Source: Streptomyces lycii
Lineage (GTDB): Bacteria > Actinomycetota > Actinomycetes > Streptomycetales > Streptomycetaceae
DNA: 38,722 bases
Assembly: GCF_009735685.1 (NCBI RefSeq)
Contig: NZ_WHPN01000208.1
Location: 1-38,722 of the forward strand
Direction of reading: 5' to 3'
Within the stretch, counting starts at the first letter, position 1, and the number at the start of each line of letters is the position of its first letter. Made by a program: the position numbers and the translations under genes. The notes under the pieces were generated by a model. That model was given only the letters and a program-made list of their open reading frames with translations. It had not been told where the DNA came from and searched no databases. Positions 1-9,301 of this stretch are shown one piece after another.

Positions 1-1281
1 GCCCAGGCCGGTGACCAGCGTCGCCACCGCGGCGACCGCCACGACGCCCAGCCAGATCCCGGGGCCCGCCTGCGGCAGCGCCCGGTCGGCGCGGACCAGG
101 CAGTACGGCACCAGCCCCGCGAGCCCGGCCGCCGTGCCGAGGAACACCCCGGTCACCAGCAGCACCAGCCCCTCGGCACCGACCGTCCGCAGCACCTGCC
201 CCGGAGTCGCCCCGCACAGGCGCTGCTGGGCGAACTCCCGTCCCCGGTACGACGTCGCCGCGTACAGGCTGTTGACCAGCATGACGCAGCAGAACGCCAC
301 GATCACGCCGACGACGACGAGGTTCACCGTCTCCAGGTTCTTGTCGTCGACCGACTTCACGAGCCCCGACGCGGCTCGCGCGTCGCTCTCGGCGGCCTGC
401 ATGTACAGCGTCGCCGTCGCCATCCCGGTGAACAGGATCAGCGGCATCAGCACCCCCGACGCCTGCGCCGCCCGCTGCCGCAGATTGTGCGCCGCCAGCT
501 CACCGGCCGCTCCGCCCAGCGCGCCGGGCAGCGGCTGGAGCCGGGCCGGCAGTGCCCGCAGCAGCACCGGGGAGAACGACGCGAGCCCCAGCGCCAGCAG
601 GATCGACCCGTACGCGGCGGGCGCCATCAGCGCCGGTTCCGTGGCGTCCAGCGCGAACGTCGTGCACACGCCCGCCGCGCCCGCCACCAGCGCCACGACA
701 CCGGCGACGGTACGGACCCGGCCGCGCGGCGCCCGCGCCCCCGCCGAGCGCCCCCGCCCCCGGCGGACCGCGAGGAACGCCGCCCCCACGGACGCCAGCA
801 GGGTCACGCCCATTCCCGACATCAGGCCGATCGGCCCGAACACGTGGCCGACATCGCCGGCGACCTGCCCGCTGTCCCGGAACCGCTCCACGAGCAGCCG
901 CCCGCCGAGCGCCGCCGGCCCCACCGCCGCCGCCGCCCCGACCAGGCCGACCACCGCCGCCTCGCCCACCACCATCCGGGTCAGCTGCGCCGGGGTCGCG
1001 CCCGCACTGCGCAGCAGTTCCAGCTCACCGGCGCGCTGCCGGACCGTCACCGTCAGCGTCGACGCGACGGCGAAGAACACCAGCAGCGAGCCGTAGCCGC
1101 CGACGACGCCCGCCGTGATCCCCAGCGTCTCCGCGCTGACGTCGTCCACGCCGTCCGCACCCGCCGTGTCGTGCAGCGAGCTGAACGCCATGACGATGGC
1201 CGCGCCAAGGAAGGCGGCCAGCAGGGTCGACACAAAGCGTCCGGGCCGCCGCCGGACGGAACTCAGGGCCAGGGTCAGCAT
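1..1281 (-). CDS. FtsX-like ABC transporter permease (3' end outside window)
   Basis: The reading frame runs open from an ATG at 1281 to the window edge (427 codons), so the C-terminus is missing. The translation starts [16 protein letters not shown] and has two copies of the FtsX/MacB pattern: a cytoplasmic [17 protein letters not shown] segment before a helix, and later [14 protein letters not shown]. Hydrophobic segments flank both. This is the duplicated FtsX architecture of Streptomyces permeases paired with LolD-type ATPases. The start lies 3 bp after the stop of the ATPase gene, so the two are one operon and presumably one complex in the cytoplasmic membrane. Such pairs act in lipid/lipoprotein handling or in peptide-antibiotic export and resistance; the substrate here cannot be told. 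The small ORFs in other frames between 1025 and 1288 are shadows. Confidence 0.85.
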   Translation of the reverse strand, partial: MLTLALSSVRRRPGRFVSTLLAAFLGAAIVMAFSSLHDTAGADGVDDVSAETLGITAGVVGGYGSLLVFFAVASTLTVTVRQRAGELELLRSAGATPAQLTRMVVGEAAVVGLVGAAAAVGPAALGGRLLVERFRDSGQVAGDVGHVFGPIGLMSGMGVTLLASVGAAFLAVRRGRGRSAGARAPRGRVRTVAGVVALVAGAAGVCTTFALDATEPALMAPAAYGSILLALGLASFSPVLLRALPARLQPLPGALGGAAGELAAHNLRQRAAQASGVLMPLILFTGMATATLYMQAAESDARAASGLVKSVDDKNLETVNLVVVGVIVAFCCVMLVNSLYAATSYRGREFAQQRLCGATPGQVLRTVGAEGLVLLVTGVFLGTAAGLAGLVPYCLVRADRALPQAGPGIWLGVVAVAAVATLVTGLG

Positions 1282-1284
1282 GCC

Positions 1285-2076
1285 TCACACCCCCGCCGCG
1301 AGACGGCCGGCCGCCCGGTCGCCCAGGTGCGCGAGCCGTTCCGCCACCACGTCCGCGGTCGGTGCCCGCAGCTCCCCGGCCAGCCGCCCGTCCGCGAGAA
1401 ACAGCACGGAGTCCGCGTACGAGGCGGCGACCGGGTCGTGCGTCACCATCACCACCGTCCGGCCGTGCTCCCGTACGGACTGCTGGAGCAGCGTCAGCAC
1501 GTCCCGCGCGCTGCGGGTGTCCAGAGCCCCGGTCGGTTCGTCGGCGAAGACCAGGGCCGGCTCGGTGACCAGCGCGCGGGCGATCGCGACGCGCTGCCGC
1601 TGCCCTCCCGACAACTGGTCCGGCCGGTGCCCCAGCCGGTCACCGAGGCCCACCCGCCGCAGGATGTCCGCGGCACGGGCCCGGTCCACCGGCCGCCCGG
1701 CGAGCCGCAGCGGCAGCGTGGTGTTCTGCTCGACGGTGAGCGTCGGCAGCAGGTTGTACTGCTGGAAGACGAACCCGATCCGCTCCCTGCGGAACCTCGT
1801 CAGCGCCGCCTCGCCGCCGCCCGACATCTCCTCGCCGTCGACCACGACCAGGCCCCGGTCCGGCCGTTCCAGCCCCGCCGCGCACTGGAGCAGCGTCGAC
1901 TTCCCCGAGCCCGACGGCCCCATGACCGCCGTGAAGCTCCCCGCTGGCAGAGCCAGCGTCACCCCGTCCAGCGCCGTCACGGCGCTCTCCGCGTCTCCGT
2001 ACACCTTGCCGACCCCGACCAGGCGCAGCGCCTCAGGACTTCCGGCCCGCGCGGTCCTCCGCTTGCGTCGCAGCAT
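1285..2076 (-). CDS. ABC transporter ATP-binding protein, LolD/MacB type
   Basis: A 263-residue nucleotide-binding subunit that powers the adjacent FtsX-like permease. Visible motifs in order: Walker A GPSGSGKS (residues 53-60), Q-loop Gln105 in [10 protein letters not shown], signature LSGGQ (155-159), Walker B LVFADE (175-180) followed by PTGALD, and the switch His213 in VMVTHDP. The FVFQxxNLLPxLT segment and PTGALD are typical of the MacB/LolD/FtsE branch. The ATG at 2076 is preceded on the minus strand by GGGGGAA. The last ~35 residues after the H-loop are an ordinary tail. It is the first gene of a two-gene operon; a minus-strand TAGCTT element at 2128-2133 could be its -10 box, but no good -35 is seen. 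Family assignment is secure; the transported substrate is unknown. Confidence 0.93.
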   Translation of the reverse strand: MLRRKRRTARAGSPEALRLVGVGKVYGDAESAVTALDGVTLALPAGSFTAVMGPSGSGKSTLLQCAAGLERPDRGLVVVDGEEMSGGGEAALTRFRRERIGFVFQQYNLLPTLTVEQNTTLPLRLAGRPVDRARAADILRRVGLGDRLGHRPDQLSGGQRQRVAIARALVTEPALVFADEPTGALDTRSARDVLTLLQQSVREHGRTVVMVTHDPVAASYADSVLFLADGRLAGELRAPTADVVAERLAHLGDRAAGRLAAGV

Positions 2077-2195
2077 GTCGTTCCCCCTGTTTCTCCGGTG
2101 GACGCCGCGTTCGGCGGCACTGCTCCGAAGCTACGGATCACGCGGCGCGGGCACACGGGGCGCAGGACCCGGAAGGACGGTGGTGCCGAGTGCAC

Positions 2196-2227
2196 CCCGG
2201 GGGCGGGGCAACCGCCCTGCCCCCGGG
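2196..2227 (-). terminator. Strong hairpin, probable terminator of the GH42 operon
   Basis: A 13-bp stem (arms 2196-2208 and 2215-2227, one G-U pair) closes a 6-nt loop CAACCG. It lies about 100 bp past the stop of the beta-galactosidase gene and before the ABC ATPase gene, in a 249-bp gap with no gene. There is no T-run, which is common for Streptomyces terminators. It may also work on the other strand. Confidence 0.5.
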
Positions 2228-2325
2228 ACAACCGGAGGCCCCGGGCGGGCGCCCTCCGGGGCGCGGGCCGGGACGTCGCCGCCCCGCGCCCCGCACCCGG
2301 CCGCCGCCCGGGGCGTCCCCGGCCG

Positions 2326-4401
2326 TCAGCCCCGGGCGGCCGCCCGCCGCAGGACCGTGACCCCGCGGGGCGGGAGAACCAGCGGCCCGGCCTCACCGTC
2401 CTCCCCGCGCTCCGGCGCGTCGCCCGCCAGCACCTCGCCCGTGACCCCCGGCAGCTCGGCCGGCTCGTCGGTGCGGTTGACCAGGAACCAGAACTCGGCG
2501 TCCGCGCCCGCGCGGACCGTCAGCTCCACCCGGCCGCGGACGGACTCCGGGAGGTCACCCGGCACACCCGCCGCCTGAAGCGTCCGCGCCAGCAGGGGAC
2601 ACAGGCCCTCGGGCCCGAGCCGGGTCGAGACATAGGTGGCCGTGCCCCGCCCGGCCGCTCGGCGGGTGACCGCCGGCCCGCCCGCCCGGTCGCCGGTGCG
2701 GTACGAGGCCAGCACCTCCGTGCCGGTGTCGGTGACCGTGATCCGGTCCGTCCACAGCGTGCCGGTGGAGCCGTCGTCCAGCTCCGCGGTCTCGCCGTCG
2801 AGCAGCGGGGCGAACTCCTCGATCCGGATGCCGAGCAGGTCGCGGAGCGGACCGGGATAGCCGCCGAGCCAGGCGTGGTCGTTCTCGTCGACGATGCCGG
2901 AGAAGTACGTCGTGAGGAGGTGCCCGCCGTTCTCGGTCCACCGGGTCAGCTCCTTGGCCAGCGGCTGCGGCACCATGTGCAGCACGGGGGCCACCACCAC
3001 GTCGTAGCGGTCCAGGTCCGTGCCGAGCGGCACCACGTCCGCCCGTACGCCCAGGTCCAGGAAGGCCGAGTACCAGTCGAGCGCCTCCTGCTTGTAGTTC
3101 AGCCGCGAGCTGGGGTGGGAGTCCTGCTCGGCGGCCCACCACGACTCCCAGTCGAAGAGGATCGCGGCCCGGGCGGGCGCCCGGCCGGACCCGGCGGCCG
3201 GCTCCAGTTCGCGCAGCACGCGGCCGAGCCCGGCGACGGAGCGGAAGACCTCGCTGTCCGCCCCGGCGTGCGGCACCATCGCCGAGTGGTACTTCTCGGC
3301 GCCCGCCGCTGACTGCCGCCACTGGAAGAAGCAGACGGCGTCCGCGCCGTGCGCCACGTGCAGCAGCGAGTCCCGCGCCAGCTCGCCCGGCCGCTTCGGC
3401 CGGTTGACCGGCTGCCAGTTGACGGCGCTGGTGGAGTGCTCCATCAGGAACCAGGGCCGGCCGCCCGCGATGTTGCCGGTGAGGTTGGCGGAGAACGACA
3501 GCTCGTCCAGGCTGCGCGGTCCGGGGAGGACGTAGTGGTCGTTGGAGACGAAGTCCACCTCGGACGCCCAGTCCGCGTAGTGCATCCCGCGCATCTCGTT
3601 CATCACCATGAAGTTGGTGGTGACCGGGACGTCCGGGGTGATGCGGCGCAGGAGGTCGCGCTCGGCGCGCAGATGGTCCTTCAGCGCGTCGGAGGAGAAG
3701 CGCTTGAAGTCCAGCTGCTGGGTGGGGTTGGGATGGGACGCCGCCAGCCGGGGCGGCAGGATCTCCTCGAAGCCGGAGTACCGCTGGGACCAGAAGGCGG
3801 TGCCCCAGGCGTGGTTGAGCGCGTCGATCGTGCCGTAACGGCTCCGCAGCCAGAGGCGGAAGGCGCGGGCGGCGTCGTCGGAGTAGTCGTAGAGGTTGTG
3901 GCAGCCCAGCTCGTTGTTGACGTGCCAGGCGGCGAGCGCCGGGTGCTCGGCGTACCGTTCGGCCAGCGTGGTGACCAGGCGCAGGGCGTACTCGCGGAAG
4001 ACGGGGGAGGTGGGCCGCCAGTGCTGGCGGGCCCCCGGCCACAGGGTCTCGCCGCGCTCGGTGACGGGCAGGATCTCGGGGTGGGCCGTGGTCAGCCACG
4101 GGGGCGGTGACGCGGTCGCGGTGGCCAGGTCCACGGCGATGCCGCCCGCGTGGAGCAGGTCCATGACCTCGTCCAGCCAGCCGAAGTCCCAGACGTCCTC
4201 GGCGAGCTGGAGACGGGCCCAGGAGAAGATGCCGAGGGAGACGACGGTGACTCCGGCCTCCCGCATGAGGCGGACGTCCTCGTCCCACACCTCGCGGGGC
4301 CACTGCTCGGGGTTGTAGTCGGCGCCGTAGGAGAATCTCGGCGTGGTGTCGCCGTCCGGCCTGCGCAGCAGGTGGCGGGCGGTGGCGGGGGTGTGGCTCA
4401 T
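2326..4401 (-). CDS. GH42 beta-galactosidase
   Basis: A 691-residue cytoplasmic glycoside hydrolase family 42 enzyme (no signal peptide), releasing terminal beta-linked galactose from imported oligosaccharides. Start ATG 4401 is chosen because GGAAGGA sits just upstream and because the family's opening [13 protein letters not shown] appears at about residue 23. Catalytic acid/base is Glu164 in HVNNELGCH; the nucleophile is Glu321 in PWFLMEHST. The length matches the family (650-700). The trimerisation domain and a C-terminal beta domain follow (about 390-691). It lies 17 bp downstream of the sugar-binding protein gene and closes the operon permease-permease-binding protein-hydrolase. That places its substrate as whatever this importer brings in, most simply beta-galacto-oligosaccharides. 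A longer reading frame reaching 4845 is only an unstopped extension across the upstream gene. Confidence 0.93.
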   Translation of the reverse strand: MSHTPATARHLLRRPDGDTTPRFSYGADYNPEQWPREVWDEDVRLMREAGVTVVSLGIFSWARLQLAEDVWDFGWLDEVMDLLHAGGIAVDLATATASPPPWLTTAHPEILPVTERGETLWPGARQHWRPTSPVFREYALRLVTTLAERYAEHPALAAWHVNNELGCHNLYDYSDDAARAFRLWLRSRYGTIDALNHAWGTAFWSQRYSGFEEILPPRLAASHPNPTQQLDFKRFSSDALKDHLRAERDLLRRITPDVPVTTNFMVMNEMRGMHYADWASEVDFVSNDHYVLPGPRSLDELSFSANLTGNIAGGRPWFLMEHSTSAVNWQPVNRPKRPGELARDSLLHVAHGADAVCFFQWRQSAAGAEKYHSAMVPHAGADSEVFRSVAGLGRVLRELEPAAGSGRAPARAAILFDWESWWAAEQDSHPSSRLNYKQEALDWYSAFLDLGVRADVVPLGTDLDRYDVVVAPVLHMVPQPLAKELTRWTENGGHLLTTYFSGIVDENDHAWLGGYPGPLRDLLGIRIEEFAPLLDGETAELDDGSTGTLWTDRITVTDTGTEVLASYRTGDRAGGPAVTRRAAGRGTATYVSTRLGPEGLCPLLARTLQAAGVPGDLPESVRGRVELTVRAGADAEFWFLVNRTDEPAELPGVTGEVLAGDAPERGEDGEAGPLVLPPRGVTVLRRAAARG

Positions 4402-4418
4402 GCGTGTTCCTTCCGGCG

Positions 4419-5753
4419 TCACTTGTTGACGCTGAAGCCCTGGTCGTTGCCGTACTCGGCGGATTTCCGCTGCCAGGCCTCCAGGCCGGTGGCCAGCCGC
4501 TGGCGGGAGACGTACGACTTGCCGACGGTGTCGTTGAAGACCGAGTTGGCGTAGACCTGGTAGGGCAGGTACGACCAGTCGTCGGCGACGTTCCTCGCGG
4601 ACTCGGCGAAGACCTCGTTGGCCTTCTGGCCGCCGAAGTAGTCGAACTCGGTTGCCAGGAACTTCTTCGACGTGAGGTCCTCGGTGGTGGCCGGGAAGGC
4701 GCCCTCCGCGAGCCGGGCCCGCACACCGTCGCCCGCGTTCGCGTACTCGGTGAAGGCGTACGCGAGGGCCTTGTTGCCGCTCGCCGCCGGGACGGTGAGG
4801 GAGCTGCCGCCGTTCTCCGCGCTCGCGGTGTTCCCCTTCTCCCACTGCGGCAGGGGCGCGGCGCGCCAGTCACCGGCCGCGCCCTTGACGCCCGATTCGA
4901 AATTGGCGGGCATCCACGCCCCGGCGGCCAGGGTGGCGATGCTGCCGTCGGCCAGGCCCTTGTACCACTCGTCGGTCCAGCCCTTGACCGGCGCGAGCAG
5001 ATCCTCGTCGAGCAGCTTCTGCCAGGTGGCGGTGACGGCCTTCGACCCCTCGTCGGAGAAGTCGATCCGCACATCGGTGCCGTCGACGGTGTACGGCCGC
5101 CCGCCCGCCTGCCAGACGAGGCTGGTGAGAAAGCCCGCTTCCCCGGTGTCCGCGGTGATGCGGACGTTTGGGTCGGCCTTCTTCAGCTCGCGCGCCGCGT
5201 CCACGTACGCGTCCCAGGTCTCCGGGACCTCGATGCCGTGCTTGTCGAAGACCTTCTTGTTGTAGAACAGCGCCATCGGGCCGGAGTCCATGGGCAGTCC
5301 GTGGACGCCGCCGTTCGCGGTGACCGCGCTCCACGGGCCGGGGGAGTAGGCCTCCTCGAGCTTGTCCGCGCCGTACGGGGCGAGGTCGGCCACGGACTTC
5401 GACATGGCGAACTGGCCGAGGGCGTAGTACTCGATCTGCGCGACGTCGGGCACACCGTCGCCCGCGGACACGGCGTTCTGCAGCGCGGTGTACTGGTCGT
5501 CGGCGGTGCCCGCGTTGACGAGTTCCACGTCGACCTTCGGGTACTTCTTCTCGAAGTCGGCGACGACCTGCTTCAGGGTCGGCTCCCAGGCCCACACGGT
5601 GAGCTGCCCGCCCTTCTTCAGCGCCGCCTCGACGTCCGCGGGGGAGCCCTCGGAGGCCTGCTCGTCGTCTGCGGATCCGCAGGCGGCCGCGCCGAGGGCG
5701 AGCACGCAGAGCACTGCGGTGCCGCGCAGCAGGCGGCGGTTTCTCTTCACCAT
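4419..5753 (-). CDS. Sugar-binding lipoprotein of a CUT1 ABC importer
   Basis: A 444-residue extracellular solute-binding protein (family 1). The N-terminus is MVKRNRRLLRG, then a hydrophobic stretch and a lipobox-like ALGAAAC, so it should be lipid-anchored at Cys after signal peptidase II. The mature part has the usual order: VWAWEPTLKQVVADFEKKYP near the start, then VPDVAQIEYYALGQF, GLPMDSGPMALFYNKKVFDK, and GGSSLTVPAASGNKALAYAF. These are the hallmarks of maltose/oligosaccharide-type binding proteins. The in-frame reading region extends far upstream, but ATG 5753 is the only start giving a signal peptide. It sits 158 bp after the second permease gene, with a 13-bp tandem repeat in that gap, and 17 bp before the GH42 gene. 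The ligand is inferred to be a galactoside from the GH42 neighbour. Confidence 0.92.
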   Translation of the reverse strand: MVKRNRRLLRGTAVLCVLALGAAACGSADDEQASEGSPADVEAALKKGGQLTVWAWEPTLKQVVADFEKKYPKVDVELVNAGTADDQYTALQNAVSAGDGVPDVAQIEYYALGQFAMSKSVADLAPYGADKLEEAYSPGPWSAVTANGGVHGLPMDSGPMALFYNKKVFDKHGIEVPETWDAYVDAARELKKADPNVRITADTGEAGFLTSLVWQAGGRPYTVDGTDVRIDFSDEGSKAVTATWQKLLDEDLLAPVKGWTDEWYKGLADGSIATLAAGAWMPANFESGVKGAAGDWRAAPLPQWEKGNTASAENGGSSLTVPAASGNKALAYAFTEYANAGDGVRARLAEGAFPATTEDLTSKKFLATEFDYFGGQKANEVFAESARNVADDWSYLPYQVYANSVFNDTVGKSYVSRQRLATGLEAWQRKSAEYGNDQGFSVNK

Positions 5754-5777
5754 GGCTTCATCTCGCTTCGTCGTGGG

Positions 5778-5842
5778 ACGGACAGGTGCGATGGACGGGT
5801 GCGACGGACAGGTGCTACGGACGGGTGCGACGGACAGGTTGG
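5778..5842. repeat. Five 13-bp tandem repeats between permease and binding-protein genes
   Basis: Units of 13 bp start at 5778, 5791, 5804, 5817 and 5830; consensus ACGGACRGGTGCG. Position 7 alternates A/G/A/G/A, so there is also a 26-bp period. The array lies in the 158-bp gap between the permease gene (ends 5912) and the binding-protein gene (starts 5753). A role in setting the higher expression of the binding protein, through RNA structure or a binding site, is possible but unproven. Confidence 0.85.
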
Positions 5843-5911
5843 AGAGCCGGCGGTGCACCGGGCCGGCGGCGTACGCGCCGGTGGCGGCACCGGCCGGCCG
5901 GGGCGGGGGCG

Positions 5912-6853
5912 TCAGTCCTTCACGCCCCCGGCGGCGAGGCCCGACCGCCAGTACCGCTGGAGCAGCAGGAACGCGGCGATCAGCGGCACGATGGTGAGCA
6001 GGGAACCGGTGACCACGAGATGGAAGACGGCCTCGCCGCCGGCCGACTGCGCCTGCGCGCTCCACGCGTTGAGGCCGAGCGTCAGCGGATACCAGTCCGG
6101 GTCCTTGATCATGATGAGCGGCAGGAAGTAGTTGTTCCAGGTCGCGACCATCGTGAACAGCAGCACGGTGACGATGCCCGGGGACAGCAGCGGCAGGCTG
6201 ACCCGGAAGAAGGTGTGCAGCTCGCTCGCCCCGTCGATCCGCGCGGCCTCCATCAGCTCGGTGGGGACCGCCTCTGTCGCGAAGACCCACATCAGATAGA
6301 GCCCGAACGGCGAGATCAGCGACGGGACGATCACGGCCCAGGGGGTGTTGGTGAGGCCCATCTCGCTGAACATCAGGAACGTGGGCACGGCCAGCGCGGT
6401 GCCCGGCACCGCGACCGCGCCGATGACCACCGCGAAGACCGCGCGCCTGCCGGGGAAGTCGAACTTCGCGAGCGCGTAGCCGCCGAGCACCGCGAGGAAG
6501 GTGGCGCCGCCCGCGCCGAGGACCACGTAGAGCAGCGTGTTCAGCAGCCAGCGGACGAAGACGCCGTCGTCGTAGGTGAGGGTCTGTGCGATGTTGTCGA
6601 AGAGCGCGAAGTCGCCGGCGAACCACAGGCCGAAGGAGCCCAGCAGCCCTTCCTGGGTCTTGGTCGCGTTCACGGCGAGCCAGAACAGCGGCACCAGGCT
6701 GTAGAGCAGGACCAGTCCGGTCAGCACCGTCAGCAGGACGCTGCGGCGGGGGCGGGTGCGGGAGCGCGGCCGGCGCGGGGCGCGCAGCCGGGGCGGTGCG
6801 GTCCTGCTGCGCCCGCGCGGGGCTGCGGACGGGGCGGAGGCGGGGGCTGCCAT
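5912..6853 (-). CDS. Carbohydrate ABC importer permease, MalG-like
   Basis: A 313-residue inner-membrane permease. After a long basic N-terminal tail rich in Arg/Pro (about 1-37), the first membrane helix begins at SVLLTVLTGLVLLYSLVPLFWL. The cytoplasmic EAA loop that docks the ATPase is EAARIDGASELHTFFRVSLP, followed by LLSPGIVTVLLF. The end RYWRSGLAAGGVKD is typical of MalG-type proteins. Its ATG lies 3 bp after the stop of the other permease gene, and its AAAGGA ribosome site is inside that gene, so the two are coupled. It forms the channel with the 6857-7783 product. No ATPase gene lies in the operon, as usual for Streptomyces CUT1 systems served by a shared MsiK. Confidence 0.92.
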   Translation of the reverse strand: MAAPASAPSAAPRGRSRTAPPRLRAPRRPRSRTRPRRSVLLTVLTGLVLLYSLVPLFWLAVNATKTQEGLLGSFGLWFAGDFALFDNIAQTLTYDDGVFVRWLLNTLLYVVLGAGGATFLAVLGGYALAKFDFPGRRAVFAVVIGAVAVPGTALAVPTFLMFSEMGLTNTPWAVIVPSLISPFGLYLMWVFATEAVPTELMEAARIDGASELHTFFRVSLPLLSPGIVTVLLFTMVATWNNYFLPLIMIKDPDWYPLTLGLNAWSAQAQSAGGEAVFHLVVTGSLLTIVPLIAAFLLLQRYWRSGLAAGGVKD

Positions 6854-6856
6854 CGG

Positions 6857-7783
6857 TCAGACGTCCTTTCGCATGCCGCGGAGCTGGACGACATAGGCGA
6901 TGACCATGGTGATCAGGCCCATGATGATCGCGACCGTGGCCGCGTAGTTCTGCTGCCGGCCGGCGAAGGACAGCTCGTAGGTGTAGAGGTTGGGCGTGAA
7001 GTACGTGGTGATCGCGTTGGGCGCCAGCTTCTGCAGGATGCTCGGTTCGTTGAAGAGCTGGAAGCTGCCGATGATCGAGAAGATCGTCGCGATGACCAGA
7101 GCGCCCCGGATGGCGGGGAGTTTGATCGAGCGGACGACCCGGAGCTGCCCGGCGCCGTCGATCTCCGCGGCCTCGTAGAGGGACTGCGGGACCACCCGCA
7201 GCGCCGAGTAGAAGATCAGCATGTTGTAGCCGGTGAACTCCCAGGTGACGATGTTGCCGATGGAGGCCAGCGCCAGGTCGGGGGAGAGCGGGTCGGGGAG
7301 CGTGACCCCGAGGGCGTCGTCGATGTTGGCGACGAGACCGAAGCGGGTGCTGTAGAGGAAGCCCCACATCAGGGTGGCGACCACCGCGGGGACCGCGTAC
7401 GGCAGGAAGATCGAGATCCGGAAGAAGCCCTTGCCGTACAGCCGGCCGCTGTCCAGGGCGAGAGCGACGAGCAGCGCGATGCCCAGCATGACCGGCACCT
7501 GTACGGCGAGGAACGCGGTCACCCGGCCGAGCCCCTCCCAGAACTGCGGGTCGGCGAGGGCGTCGCCGTAGTTCTCCAGGCCGACGAAGGTGGTGCCGCC
7601 GATGATCTGGTCGCGGAAGAGGCTCAGATACAGCGAGTAGCCGATCGGCGCGAGGAAGACCAGGCCGAAGACCGCCAGGAACGGTCCGATGAAGCCCCAG
7701 CCGGCCCAGCGCCGCCGGTCGCGTGGCCTACGGGCGAGCAGGGCCGGGCGCTCGGCCGCCCCCGGCGGTGACAAGGCCGTCAT
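6857..7783 (-). CDS. Carbohydrate ABC importer permease, MalF-like
   Basis: A 308-residue inner-membrane permease and the first gene of the operon. A charged N-terminus (ARRPRDRRRWAGWG) precedes the first helix, IGPFLAVFGLVFLAPIGYS. The EAA loop is EAAEIDGAGQLRVVRSIKLP. Start ATG 7783 has GAGGAA about 7 nt upstream. The promoter region between this gene and the divergent LacI gene carries two matching palindromes, so transcription of the whole importer/GH42 operon is probably repressed by that regulator. Together with the 5912-6853 product it forms the membrane channel for a sugar delivered by the 4419-5753 lipoprotein. Confidence 0.92.
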   Translation of the reverse strand: MTALSPPGAAERPALLARRPRDRRRWAGWGFIGPFLAVFGLVFLAPIGYSLYLSLFRDQIIGGTTFVGLENYGDALADPQFWEGLGRVTAFLAVQVPVMLGIALLVALALDSGRLYGKGFFRISIFLPYAVPAVVATLMWGFLYSTRFGLVANIDDALGVTLPDPLSPDLALASIGNIVTWEFTGYNMLIFYSALRVVPQSLYEAAEIDGAGQLRVVRSIKLPAIRGALVIATIFSIIGSFQLFNEPSILQKLAPNAITTYFTPNLYTYELSFAGRQQNYAATVAIIMGLITMVIAYVVQLRGMRKDV

Positions 7784-7813
7784 GGTCGTTCCTCGATCGC
7801 TCGCGGGGACATT

Positions 7814-7827
7814 TGTTCACGTAAACA
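7814..7827. promoter_or_regulatory. Candidate LacI-family operator 1
   Basis: TGTTCACGTAAACA is a 14-bp near-perfect palindrome centred on CG, one mismatched pair, matching consensus TGTTTACGTAAACA. It lies 31 bp upstream of the first permease gene and 45 bp (centre to centre) from a second copy. A CG-centred palindrome of this size beside a LacI-family gene is the expected operator form. Confidence 0.7.
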
Positions 7828-7858
7828 CGACCGTCGGACGCGGCACCGGAGCAGCTGA

Positions 7859-7872
7859 TGTTTACGTAACCA
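7859..7872. promoter_or_regulatory. Candidate LacI-family operator 2
   Basis: TGTTTACGTAACCA is the second copy of the CG-centred palindrome, one mismatched pair, 93 bp upstream of the LacI start. The 45-bp spacing between centres is close to four helical turns, which would suit two repressor dimers on nearly the same face. Confidence 0.7.
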
Positions 7873-7964
7873 TGGATTGGCGAGATGTCTACACTGCCTG
7901 CTGAGAGGGGTCAAGAGGCTCTGCGGGAATCCGCGCGGGCCGGGGCCGGGACGAGAGGGCACGC

Positions 7965-9053
7965 GTGGACGAGACCGCGGGATTCGCACAGCGGGACGAG
8001 GGGCCGGCGGCTCCGTCCGGCGCGGCCGGGGCCCGGCACCCGGGACGCCGGGCCTCGATGGCGGACGTGGCCCGGCTGGCCGGGGTGTCCTCGCAGACGG
8101 TCTCGCGCGTCTCGAACGGCTTCCCCGGCGTCACGGAGGAGACGCGGCGCCAGGTCCTCGCCGCCATGAAGCAGATCGGTTACCGGCCGAACAGCGCGGC
8201 CCGAGCGCTGAAGCGCGGCGAGTTCCGCACCATCGGCGTCATCCTCTTCTCGCTGTCCAGCACCGGCAACGTGCGCACCCTGGAGGCGATCGCCGCGTCC
8301 GCCGCACACGAGGGGTACGCCATCACCCTGCTGCCCGTCGCCGTGCCGACACAGGACGAGGTGCGGGGGGCCTTCACGCGGCTCGGCGAGCTAGCCGTCG
8401 ACGCCGTCATCGTGATCATGGAGGTGCACCTGCTGGACGCGGTGACGGTGTCGCTGCCGCCGAACGTGCAGGTCGTGGTGGCCGACTCGGACGCCGGGGA
8501 CCGCTACACCGTCGTGGACACCGACCAGGTCGGCGGCACCCGGGCCGCCGTGCGGCATCTGCTGGACCTGGGACACCGCACCGTCTGGCACCTCGCCGGG
8601 CCCGAGGAGTCCTTCGCGGCGCAGCGGCGCGCCGGTGCCTGGCGGGCCGCCCTGGAGGAGGCCGGGCGGGAGGTGCCCGAACCGGCGCGGGGCGACTGGT
8701 CGGCCGAGTCCGGGTACCGGGCCGGGCTGCGGCTCGCCGGGGAACCGGGCTGCACCGCCGTGTTCGCGGCCAACGACCAGATGGCCCTCGGACTGCTGCG
8801 CGCGCTCCACGAGCGGGGCCGGTCGGTGCCCGGTGACGTCAGCGTGCTCGGCTTCGACGACATCCCGGAGGCCGGGTCCTTCGTGCCGCCGCTGACCACC
8901 GTCCACCAGGACTTCGCCGAGGTCGGACGGCGCTGTGTGCAGGGCGTCCTGCGGCAGGTGCGGGGCGAGAGCCCCGAGCGGGGCACGACGCTCGTACCGA
9001 CCCGGCTGGTGGTCCGTCGGTCCACCGGGGCGCCGCCCGCCGGAGACCGGTGA
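7965..9053 (+). CDS. LacI-family transcriptional regulator of the galactoside operon
   Basis: A 362-residue LacI/GalR regulator. The DNA-binding domain is unusually late because of a ~31-residue Gly/Ala-rich leader: the helix-turn-helix is ADVARLAGVSSQTVSRVSNG (33-52), with the hinge region NSAARALKRG about 76-85. The remainder is a periplasmic-binding-protein-like sugar-sensing domain, ending in SVLGFDDIPEAGSFVPPLTT, a family hallmark. Start GTG 7965 has GAGAGGG upstream. A later start at the ATG just before ADVARLAG is possible, which would remove the leader, but no better ribosome site was seen there. It is divergent from the importer operon with two palindromes in the 181-bp gap. The inferred role is repression relieved by an imported galactoside. 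Confidence 0.93.
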   Translation: MDETAGFAQRDEGPAAPSGAAGARHPGRRASMADVARLAGVSSQTVSRVSNGFPGVTEETRRQVLAAMKQIGYRPNSAARALKRGEFRTIGVILFSLSSTGNVRTLEAIAASAAHEGYAITLLPVAVPTQDEVRGAFTRLGELAVDAVIVIMEVHLLDAVTVSLPPNVQVVVADSDAGDRYTVVDTDQVGGTRAAVRHLLDLGHRTVWHLAGPEESFAAQRRAGAWRAALEEAGREVPEPARGDWSAESGYRAGLRLAGEPGCTAVFAANDQMALGLLRALHERGRSVPGDVSVLGFDDIPEAGSFVPPLTTVHQDFAEVGRRCVQGVLRQVRGESPERGTTLVPTRLVVRRSTGAPPAGDR

Positions 9054-9150
9054 GGCCCCGGCGGGCGGCGCTGTGGCGGTGCGGCGCTGCGGCCGTGTGC
9101 GGCTGAGCGCGGAGCGGCGGCGCACGCCCGGCGTGCGGGGCGTACATCCG

Positions 9151-9299
9151 GTGCGCGGGCGAGCGGCACGCGGTGACGCACGCCGGGTCCGCGGTGCGCG
9201 GTGGCGTACGCCCGGTCCGCGGTCCGCGGTGCGCGGGCGAGCGGCACGCGGTGACGCACGCCCGCTTCGCGGCGCGTGGTGGCGTACGCCCCGTGCGCG
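9151..9299. repeat. 78-bp tandem duplication between convergent genes
   Basis: A 34-bp segment at 9151-9184 recurs identically at 9229-9262 (period 78 bp), and the flanking GGCGTACGCC parts also match imperfectly. A degenerate third copy may precede 9151. It fills most of the 248-bp gap between the LacI gene and the convergent GH43-CBM13 gene. No gene or clear hairpin terminator is seen there. Confidence 0.75.
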
Positions 9300-9301
9300 G
9301 A

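Noticed and set aside
1025..1288. Short minus-strand ORFs at the ABC permease start
   Set aside because: Out-of-frame shadows; the FtsX-like frame from ATG 1281 is open to the window edge and has the expected motifs.
487..3312. Very long plus-strand reading frame (941 codons) antisense to the ABC and GH42 genes
   Set aside because: Composition is Arg/Pro/Gln-rich shadow coding caused by high GC; the minus strand carries clear conserved domains.
5778..5842. CRISPR array
   Set aside because: Units are contiguous 13-mers without spacers and there are no cas genes; the same holds for the 17910, 26270 and 38519 repeats.
5786..7771. 661-codon plus-strand frame antisense to the permease genes
   Set aside because: Asp/Arg/Gln-rich low-complexity shadow; the opposite strand encodes two canonical permeases with EAA loops.
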